The translations under genes and the position numbers were made by a program. A stretch of DNA of 34,016 nucleotides from assembly GCF_017115095.1 (NCBI RefSeq), contig NZ_JABXKI010000180.1, positions 23,212-57,227 on the forward strand, read 5' to 3'. The notes under the pieces were generated by a model that made no database searches, had not been told where the DNA came from, and was given only the letters and a program-made list of their open reading frames with translations. Positions 22,374-28,977 of this stretch are shown here, piece by piece. Numbering within the stretch: the stretch's first letter is position 1; the number at the start of each line of letters is the position of its first letter. This DNA comes from Nostoc sp. NMS4. Its GTDB lineage: Bacteria; Cyanobacteriota; Cyanobacteriia; Cyanobacteriales; Nostocaceae.

Positions 22374-23483
22374 TTAAGCTACCGTTACTGTTTGTCGTTC
22401 TTGTTGTTGCACTTGTTGACGTACCAAAGGAATCACATCTCGACCGTAGGCGATCGCATCTTCCACTGGGTCAAAACCGCGAATCAATAGTGTTGTCACT
22501 CCAGCTTTGTAGTAATCAAATAATGACTCTGCAACCTGTTCAGGAGTCCCTACCAAAGCAGTAGTATTACCACGAGCGCCAGTAGCAGCTGCGATCGGTG
22601 TCCATAAACGTTTATCATGAATTTCGCTTTCCTTGGCAAAATCCAACAACCGCAATGAACCAACAGCTTCAGGTCCCAAAGAAGCACCAGGAGATAATTG
22701 AACACCCGCCTTAGCACGGGTTTCATTGATCCGTGAGAGAATATAATGCGCCTTTTCCCATGCTTTTGCTTCTGTTTCGCCCAAAATCGGACGCAAGGAA
22801 ACACTAAACTTTAAATCTTTTCCCGGCGGTGCTGCGGCTTTCACCTCTGCGATCCGTTGTTTAATAGCAGCTATGGGTTCTCCCCAAAACGCATATACAT
22901 TACTGTGCTTTGCCCCTACACCCACAGCAGCGCCAGAAGCACCACCGAAATATATCGGAATATGTGGTTGCTGTAAGGGTTTAACTTCTGAAAATGCTTG
23001 TTTGAGTTGGTAAAACTCCCCTTCATAATCGAAGGGTTCTTCACTCGTCCAAACTCGCCGCACAACATCAAGATATTCATCAGTACGGCGATAGCGAGTA
23101 TCATGATCGAGCCAATCACCATCGCGTTGTTGTTCAATATCGCTCCCACCAGTAATGATATGTACTGCAACACGACCATTAGAAAAGTGATCTAATGTTG
23201 CTAATTTGCGGGCGGCTAAAGTGGGAGCCACAAAACCCGGTCTATGTGCAAGTAAAAACTTGAGTCGTTCTGTTGCAGCAGCCACATAACTGACTACATT
23301 AAAGCCATCCGGCCCTGTCGAACTATAACCAACTAGCACTCGATCAAAGCCACCATCTTCATGGACTTTTGCAAATTTGCGGAGATAAGCTAAGTCTATA
23401 GTTCCCCCCGTAATCGATACGGTAGGGCTATGTAATTCCGAGGCTTCTCGCGTCCCAATCATCCCAATAAATTCCACAGACAT
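22374..23483 (-). CDS. SsuD-like LLM flavin-dependent monooxygenase, altered active site
   Basis: 369 residues from the ATG at 23483, which has GGAG six bases upstream; the frame extends to a TTG at 23495. It follows the E. coli alkanesulfonate monooxygenase SsuD through TERLKFLLAHRPGFVAPTLAARKLATLDHFSNGRVAVHIITGG, DWLDHDTRYRR and IPIYFGGASGAAVG. Three catalytic positions known from SsuD seem replaced: the region IRLHVIV (Arg226, His228) reads VSLRPIL here, the Cys54 region has no Cys, and SGYPH reads RGFDP. The Arg of RGGAGTALVG is kept. So a sulfonate or sulfone substrate is likely but not the classical SsuD set. The ssuA-like gene ends 36 bp upstream, implying one operon. Confidence 0.83.
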   Translation of the reverse strand: MSVEFIGMIGTREASELHSPTVSITGGTIDLAYLRKFAKVHEDGGFDRVLVGYSSTGPDGFNVVSYVAAATERLKFLLAHRPGFVAPTLAARKLATLDHFSNGRVAVHIITGGSDIEQQRDGDWLDHDTRYRRTDEYLDVVRRVWTSEEPFDYEGEFYQLKQAFSEVKPLQQPHIPIYFGGASGAAVGVGAKHSNVYAFWGEPIAAIKQRIAEVKAAAPPGKDLKFSVSLRPILGETEAKAWEKAHYILSRINETRAKAGVQLSPGASLGPEAVGSLRLLDFAKESEIHDKRLWTPIAAATGARGNTTALVGTPEQVAESLFDYYKAGVTTLLIRGFDPVEDAIAYGRDVIPLVRQQVQQQERQTVTVA

Positions 23484-23519
23484 ATTTTGCTCCAAATCTT
23501 TGTTATTTAAGTTTTTTTG

Positions 23520-24593
23520 TTACCTAGCTGTGGTTCTTCCCAAGGGACACACTGCCGTGGCAATATCTACTCGTTGCGGAATAATTTTTTGCTCTAGTAA
23601 CCAGTCAGCTGTTTTCTGAAGATTGGCGGTATCTTCAGCATTAGGAAATACGTAAGACTCTAGTCCTCGATTTTTAGTCACTTGCTTGGCTACAGCATCA
23701 GAGACTTTTAGCTCTTTAACTAGAAAATCTGATGCAGCATTAGTATGTTGATTTAACCATTCACCATCCTGACTCAAAGCAGTGAGAGCAGCTTTCACGG
23801 CTACCGGATTTTCTTTAGCTGCATCAGTACGAACAACCATAATGCCGTAGGTAGGAGCAGGGTGTGTAGTGGTAATTCTGCGTGCCTGATGCTCTAATTC
23901 TGCAATGGAAATATAAGGTTCCCAAACCGCCCACGCATCAACAGAACCTTGATATAGAGCAGGTGCAGCATCATTCGGTGATAAATAAACTCGCTGGACT
24001 TTATCTGAAGGAATATTTTCTTTTTCCAAAACTTTTAATAACAGATATTCGCCCGCGCCACCTTGATTGACTGCAACTTTTTTACCTACTAAATCAGTAG
24101 GTTTACGAATAGCAGAATCACCACGAACTAAGATGGCATTACTCAAAGAATCTGGACTAGGACGCTGTATAGAACCAATACAAAGAGGTTGCCCCGCAGC
24201 AATTCCAGAGATGGAAGGAATATCACCACAGCCGCCAATATCTGCCCGATTACCATTGAGAACATTTAAAAGCGTAGCGCAACGGTCAAATGGCCCACTC
24301 CATTCAACTTTAATATTTTTCGTCGCTAACTGACGCTCTAGCTCACCTCGTTGACGCGCAATGGGAATAACCCCGCCTTTTTGGTAGCCCAAGCGAATCA
24401 CATTGTTTTTCTCTGTAGTTTTGGTAGTGAGAGTTTTTGAAGAGGAATCTGAATTAGCTGCGGCATTGATAGCTGTTTGTTGACTGCAACTAGAAACTAT
24501 CAAACCAAGAAAAGACGTTGCGATCGCCACATTTTTACTGGCAGAACATTTTTGCTTATATTGAAAGCGGCGCTCTTTTAAATAATTCACCAC
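23520..24593 (-). CDS. ssuA: SsuA-like aliphatic sulfonate-binding lipoprotein
   Basis: 357 residues; periplasmic solute-binding protein of the SsuA/NMT1 type. The N terminus has a basic region, a hydrophobic stretch and a lipobox ending SFLGLIVSSC with Cys36 as the lipidation site. The mature part starts near 65: VIRLGYQKGGVIPIARQRG, LNVLNGNRADIGGCGDIP, DLVGKKVAVNQGGAGEYLL (from 167) and GSVDAWAVWEPYISIAELEHQ, all SsuA family features. The start is GTG with AAGGA seven bases upstream; the next codon is also GTG. No ssuB or ssuC permease/ATPase gene is in the window, so the transporter partner is elsewhere, or the protein has another role. Its fold recurs in the LysR fusion at 7226-9244. Confidence 0.87.
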   Translation of the reverse strand: MVNYLKERRFQYKQKCSASKNVAIATSFLGLIVSSCSQQTAINAAANSDSSSKTLTTKTTEKNNVIRLGYQKGGVIPIARQRGELERQLATKNIKVEWSGPFDRCATLLNVLNGNRADIGGCGDIPSISGIAAGQPLCIGSIQRPSPDSLSNAILVRGDSAIRKPTDLVGKKVAVNQGGAGEYLLLKVLEKENIPSDKVQRVYLSPNDAAPALYQGSVDAWAVWEPYISIAELEHQARRITTTHPAPTYGIMVVRTDAAKENPVAVKAALTALSQDGEWLNQHTNAASDFLVKELKVSDAVAKQVTKNRGLESYVFPNAEDTANLQKTADWLLEQKIIPQRVDIATAVCPLGRTTAR

Positions 24594-24671
24594 AATTGAA
24601 TCCTTGATATCAATTTTGAGGAGTTTAAGCAGCCATATCTATAGATGATATTATTCGCTTTGCCAAGACCA

Positions 24672-26018
24672 TTAGCTGACAGAAGCGGTTGCGGTCTGAA
24701 AGAAGCGGTTAGCGGGGCGTGCCAGTCCCAGATTTTCGCGTAGGGTCTTGCCCTCATAGTCGTGGCGGAAAATCCCACGCCGTTGGAGTTCTGGCACAAC
24801 CTTGTCTACAAAGTCATTCAGCCCTTCAGGAAGAAAAGGGAACATGATGTTGAAGCCATCAGACCCTTCCTCTGTTAGCCATTGCTCCATCTCATCAGCG
24901 ATCGTTTGGGGTGTGCCGACGAAGGCCAGTCCGCCGTAACTGCCAATGCGTTGTGCCAGTTGTCGAATAGTCAAGTTCTCACGTTGCGCTAAGGCTATTA
25001 CTCTTTCTCGTGAAGAGTGACCAGCGTTATTCGGTGGGATTTCTGGCAAGGGGCCATCGGGATCAAAACCCGAAACATCGTAGCCAATAGCACTATTGAG
25101 GCTGGCGATTCCACTGTCATAATGTACTAGGCTGTCCAAATGAAGACGCTTGGCGTATGCCTCGGCGACGGTTTCGCCCACGATGACTAAAGCACCTGGA
25201 AGGATTTTTATGCTGTCTGGGTCACGTCCGATCGCCCGCGCCCGTCCCTTAATGTCTGCAAATAAAGCTTTGCCAGCTTCCAGATTACTAGCAGGTGCAA
25301 ACACAGCCTCGGCGGTTTCGGCGGCTAATTGCCGTCCGGCTTCGGAAGCTCCTGCCTGAACGATTACCGGCCAGCCTTGGACAGGTCTGGCGATGTTCAA
25401 TGGCCCTCGCACCGAGAGATATTTTTCCTGATGATTTAGAACGTGAAGCTTTGCAGGGTCGAAATAAATCCCTGCTTTCACGTCCCGAATAAACGCATCG
25501 TCAGCAAAGGAATCCCAAAGACCCGTGACAACATCATAAAATTCTCTAGCCCGCCGATAGCGTTCATCATGTTCTACCTCCTCTTCTAATCCAAAGTTGA
25601 GTGCTGCGTCTGGATTGGCTGTGGTGACGATGTTCCAGCCAGCGCGACCGTCACTAATATGGTCGAGAGATGCGAAACGGCGAGCGATGTGGTAAGGCTG
25701 GTCATAAGTCGTGGAAGCGGTGGCTACCAGTCCGATATGTTCGGTAACGCTGGCGAGGGCAGAAAGCAGGGTGAAAGGTTCAAAGGATGTGACAGTATGG
25801 CTGCGCTTGAGCGCGTTGATTGGCATATTCAGCACCGCTAAGTGATCGGCCATGAAGAATGCGTCAAACTTGCCCTGCTCTAGTTTCTGGATGAATTGTT
25901 TCAGCGCTGGAAAGTTGAAATTAGCATCAGGCAAAGCCCCAGGATAGCGCCAAGCGCCTGTATGTATGCTTACCGGGCGCATGAATGCACCTAGTTTTAA
26001 TTGCTTTGATCTGCTCAT
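24672..26018 (-). CDS. NtaA/SnaA/DszA-type FMN-dependent monooxygenase
   Basis: 448 residues, the usual length of this LLM branch, which includes nitrilotriacetate, dibenzothiophene-sulfone (DszA) and dimethyl-sulfide (DmoA) monooxygenases. Features: LKLGAFMRPVSIHTGAWRYPGA at the start, FDAFFMADHLAV near 52-63, ASTTYDQPYHIARRFASLDHISDGRAGWNIVTT near 102-134, EHDERYRRAREFYDVVTGLWDSFADDAF near 151-178, and GWPVIVQAGASEAGR near 218-232. GGAGG lies five bases before the ATG. It is the first gene of the minus-strand arm of organosulfur block 2, with ssuA 78 bp downstream. It needs a flavin reductase, not seen here. A C-S bond cleaving role is inferred from family and context. Confidence 0.87.
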   Translation of the reverse strand: MSRSKQLKLGAFMRPVSIHTGAWRYPGALPDANFNFPALKQFIQKLEQGKFDAFFMADHLAVLNMPINALKRSHTVTSFEPFTLLSALASVTEHIGLVATASTTYDQPYHIARRFASLDHISDGRAGWNIVTTANPDAALNFGLEEEVEHDERYRRAREFYDVVTGLWDSFADDAFIRDVKAGIYFDPAKLHVLNHQEKYLSVRGPLNIARPVQGWPVIVQAGASEAGRQLAAETAEAVFAPASNLEAGKALFADIKGRARAIGRDPDSIKILPGALVIVGETVAEAYAKRLHLDSLVHYDSGIASLNSAIGYDVSGFDPDGPLPEIPPNNAGHSSRERVIALAQRENLTIRQLAQRIGSYGGLAFVGTPQTIADEMEQWLTEEGSDGFNIMFPFLPEGLNDFVDKVVPELQRRGIFRHDYEGKTLRENLGLARPANRFFQTATASVS

Positions 26019-26614
26019 TAGCCCTCCGTATCATGTTTAGAATAATTTTGAGTTCTTCTTTTTCGGTGCTTTGTTGAGTTTCACTTCGTTACGGGACGCT
26101 ATGGGAACCTTCAACCCAACCTACAATTATCCTTAACTGAACTGTATTGGTATAGCAAAGTGCTGAGTGTGAACGAATGGCACTAAAACTTTATTTTTGC
26201 ACCTACCTAAAAAAATATACGGTAAACCAGTAGATTTATAGTAGTATACTATGAGATTTGCATAGGTGAGGATAAAAAACAAGAGTTCAACGGATCGGAA
26301 ATTAACTTGTAATACTTAATATTCGATAAGCTAACAATTAGATTATCATGTTAATTGTAATTTGCCGTACACTCTTTGTAATTATGCAAACTCTCTCTAC
26401 TGGATAATTTAGTCAGACAAATCAGCGATCGCTCTTGTATAGCTACCGCTAAGGCAATTTTATAGACATCATTGGCGAAGACGGCATTGATGATGAATTG
26501 CCAGCAAAACCTGGTGTTTAAAGGTTATGGAAAATGCAGACGGGTGGATTTTTGTCTGTAGAAGCCGCTCACAGTGGCAAAGAAATATGTGACTGCCAAA
26601 AAGGAGAAAAGGAA
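26019..26614. promoter_or_regulatory. Divergent control region, organosulfur block 2
   Basis: About 600 bp between the NtaA-type gene and the AprA-like gene. It contains repeat debris (aacccaacctac at 26113-26124; a solo MITE end at 26131-26150), then tacggta (26218-26224), the same heptamer as in block 1, and 14 bp later the palindrome atagta-gta-tactat (26238-26252). The rest is AT-rich without a reading frame of note. AAGGAG at 26601-26606 serves the downstream gene. Confidence 0.5.
26131..26150. repeat. Solo MITE terminus
   Basis: ccttaactgaactgtattgg matches the right end of the MITE at 12488-12628 (19 of 20). No partner end is visible, so it is a decayed or truncated copy. Confidence 0.5.
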
Positions 26615-26617
26615 TTG
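26601..26617 (+). promoter_or_regulatory. Ribosome-binding site deciding a TTG start
   Basis: aaggag (26601-26606) lies eight bases before an in-frame TTG (26615-26617). Starting here gives MLTENELQLFADVLVIGGGP, placing the FAD-binding strand about 12 residues from the N terminus, as in relatives. The alternative ATG at 26534 has no such site and would add a Cys/His-containing 27-residue leader unlike the family. Confidence 0.5.
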
Positions 26618-28285
26618 CTAACAGAAAATGAACTACAACTATTTGCTGATGTGCTGGTAATTGGTGGTGGCCCTGCCGCAGCCTGGGCAGCATGGGCAGC
26701 CGCATCCCAAGGAGTCAAAGTTATCATTGTTGATAAAGGTTTTCTCGGTACAAGTGGTGCTGCTGCTGCTAGTGGTAACGGCATCATGGCTCCTTCTCCA
26801 GAGAATTGGGACAAAGTTTTATCGGAGCGTTATCGCATAGGAAAAAACCTCGCAAACTCACGTTGGATCGAGCGTGTGATCGAAAAAACTTGGCTCAGTT
26901 TGCCCTTAGTAGAAGATTGGGGCTATCGTTTCCCCAAAGAAAATGGTGAATCGGTGCGCCAGAGTTATTATGGGCCTGAATATATGCGGGTACTTCGCAA
27001 AAACCTCTTGCGTGTTGGCGTGCAAATTTTCGACCAAAGTCCGGCTCTAGAGCTTTTATTGGCTGACGATGGCTCAGTAGCTGGGGCAAGAGGTGTGCAG
27101 AGGCAACATCATCGTACCTATACTGTTCGTGCGGGTGCAGTAGTCTTGGCAAATGGCGGTTGTGCATTCTTGAGTAAAGCATTAGGGTGCAATACTAATA
27201 CCGGTGATGGGCTGCTGATGGCTGTGGAAGCTGGTGGCGAACTCTCTAGTATGGAAGCTTCCAATCACTATGCAATTTCGACCGCTTTTAATGCCACAGT
27301 AACGCGGGGTGTTCCTTTTGGCTGGGCTAGTTACACCGATGAAGCAGGTAACGATCTTGGTGGCTATGTTGATGGTCGTCGCGATCCATCGTTCCTTCCC
27401 AATGCCCTGCTGAAAGGCTCCGTTTATGCTCGTTTGGATAAAGCCACACCTGAAGTTAAAGCAGTAATTGAAAAGTCTCATTTCATCGCTTTTCTACCCT
27501 ATAAAAAAGCTGACATTGATCCCTATACAGAACGAGTGCCTGTAACACTTGTTTTAGAAGGTACAGTCCGTGGTACAGGTGGAATCCGTTTGACCGATGA
27601 TAGTTGTGGTACAAAGGTTCCTGGCCTCTACGCCGCCGGTGATGCTGCATCGCGGGAGTTTTTAGCCGGGTTAGCTTCTGGAGGTGGTGGCCCCAATGCT
27701 GCCTGGGCAATCTCCACAGGGCAATGGGCTGGAGTTGGGGCAGCTATCTTTGCCAAAAGTTTGGGCGCTCAAGCAAATGAACGGGTTGCGCGTCCGACCG
27801 GTCAAGTGGGATTGCGATCGCCTAATTTGGGGAGTAGCCCATCGCCTTCACCAACTTCTGAAACATTCGATAGTGAGGCGATCGTGCGCGGTGTACAAGC
27901 GCAGATGTTCCCGTTGGAGAAGAACTACTTGCGTTCAGAGCAGGGACTTCTGGATTCCCTCGCCAAATTAGAAACCCTGTGGCAGCAAGTACAAGGGAAC
28001 CCAAAACAAGATACAGTACGCGATGTGGAATTTTCTCGTCGAGCGGCGGCTTTGACGGCTGTAGCGCGATGGGCATATTTTAGCGCCTTACACCGCACGG
28101 AAACCCGCAGCGAACATATTCGTCTGGACTATCCCGAAACCGATCCAAATCAGCGTTATTACCAAGCAACTGGTGGCTTAGAAAGACTTTGGGTGAGACG
28201 TGATTGGATAACAGAACCGCAAAGCGTCTACGCTACACCACCAGCACTAACCACTCAAACCACACCCTCTGTATCAAAGTTGTAG
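26615..28285 (+). CDS. AprA-like FAD oxidoreductase (fumarate reductase/APS reductase flavoprotein family)
   Basis: 556 residues from the TTG at 26615 (583 from the ATG at 26534). Residues about 10-45 form an FAD Rossmann motif, ADVLVIGGGPAAAWAAWAAASQGVKVIIVDKG. This is followed by LGTSGAAAASGNGI, the FAD-contact loop of the fumarate reductase/AprA family; VLANGGCAFLSKALGCNTNTGDGLLMAVEAGGEL; and TGGIRLTDDSCGTKVPGLYAAGDAA, the second FAD segment. The C-terminal helical region (from about 430) ends with the ARWAYFSALHRTETRSEHIRLDYPETD type of sequence shared with that family. A 2x[4Fe-4S] protein is encoded 13 bp downstream, as in AprBA. Divergent from an NtaA-type monooxygenase. True APS reductase activity is not implied; its reaction is unknown. 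Confidence 0.82.
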   Translation: MLTENELQLFADVLVIGGGPAAAWAAWAAASQGVKVIIVDKGFLGTSGAAAASGNGIMAPSPENWDKVLSERYRIGKNLANSRWIERVIEKTWLSLPLVEDWGYRFPKENGESVRQSYYGPEYMRVLRKNLLRVGVQIFDQSPALELLLADDGSVAGARGVQRQHHRTYTVRAGAVVLANGGCAFLSKALGCNTNTGDGLLMAVEAGGELSSMEASNHYAISTAFNATVTRGVPFGWASYTDEAGNDLGGYVDGRRDPSFLPNALLKGSVYARLDKATPEVKAVIEKSHFIAFLPYKKADIDPYTERVPVTLVLEGTVRGTGGIRLTDDSCGTKVPGLYAAGDAASREFLAGLASGGGGPNAAWAISTGQWAGVGAAIFAKSLGAQANERVARPTGQVGLRSPNLGSSPSPSPTSETFDSEAIVRGVQAQMFPLEKNYLRSEQGLLDSLAKLETLWQQVQGNPKQDTVRDVEFSRRAAALTAVARWAYFSALHRTETRSEHIRLDYPETDPNQRYYQATGGLERLWVRRDWITEPQSVYATPPALTTQTTPSVSKL

Positions 28286-28298
28286 TAGGAGCAGTATT

Positions 28299-28640
28299 AT
28301 GATCGAGCTTGTCAGCCATAAACTCTGTATCAATTGCAATCTGTGCGTCCAAGTATGTCCTACTAATGTCTTTGACTACGTACCCAACCAACCACCCGCG
28401 ATCGCTCGACAAGAAGACTGTCAAACTTGTTTTATGTGTGAAGCGTATTGTCCTGCGGATGCGCTCTATGTTGCGCCCCAATCTCATACTAATGTTGCAG
28501 TCAATGAGGATGATTTAATTGAAAGTGGCATCATGGGTGAATATCGTCGCATCTTGGGTTGGGGATATGGCAGAAAAAATAATAGTGAATTAGATACTGC
28601 TCATCAACTACGCCAACTGCCGCGCCCCTATCAAAGTTAA
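28299..28640 (+). CDS. AprB-like 2x[4Fe-4S] ferredoxin, partner of the flavoprotein
   Basis: 113 residues. Two complete cluster motifs: Cys10, 13, 16 and 20-Pro (CINCNLCVQVCP), and Cys41, 44, 47 and 51-Pro (CQTCFMCEAYCP), giving two [4Fe-4S] clusters. The tail after residue 60 (DLIESGIMGEYRRILGWGYGRKNNSELDTAHQLRQLPRP) is a family-like extension that could wrap round the flavoprotein, as the AprB tail does round AprA. AGGAG lies eight bases before the ATG. With a 13-bp gap to the flavoprotein gene, the two are translated together. Cytoplasmic electron carrier, inferred to transfer electrons to or from the FAD subunit. Confidence 0.88.
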   Translation: MIELVSHKLCINCNLCVQVCPTNVFDYVPNQPPAIARQEDCQTCFMCEAYCPADALYVAPQSHTNVAVNEDDLIESGIMGEYRRILGWGYGRKNNSELDTAHQLRQLPRPYQS

Positions 28641-28977
28641 GTTTAGTAAGGTTGAGTCGATGGGGATTAGTCCCCATACCTCCCTACCTCTTAGTAAAGC
28701 TTTGCATAAAATCGTGGCGAATTGAGGGTTGAAATTTAAACGCATAGCCGCTTCTCTACGTTCGCGCAGCGTGTCGAAGACAGACGCTACGCGTAGCTTG
28801 CTTCCCCGGAGGGCTACGCCTTCCCGTAGGGTAGGGGCGCAGAGGCACGCAAAGAATTGGCTACGAATTAATGAAATGTTGTACTTACTAGTGGTCTGTC
28901 CCATTAATTTTGCTGGGTTAAGAAAACGAACCGCAAAGGACGCAAAGAGCGCAAAGTTAAGAGGTAAAGAAGTGGTA
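28641..28977. repeat. Repeat-filled gap between the ferredoxin and ABC1 kinase genes
   Basis: No gene. Contains a long palindrome-rich block at 28748-28835 (ctacgttcgcgcagcgtgtc, gacgctacgcgtagcttgc, gggctacgccttcccgtagg) and, at 28921-28975, an aacgaaccgcaaaggacgca repeat related to the interior of the element at 2967-3057. Both are dispersed repeats of Nostoc-like genomes. A variant of the first (ctacgttcgcgtagcgtgtc) recurs at 33931-33950. Confidence 0.55.

Noticed and set aside
28748-28835. Palindrome-rich block as a structured RNA or riboswitch
   Set aside because: It sits after, not before, a gene on both strands, and pieces of it recur at 33931 and inside other spacers, which fits a dispersed repeat.
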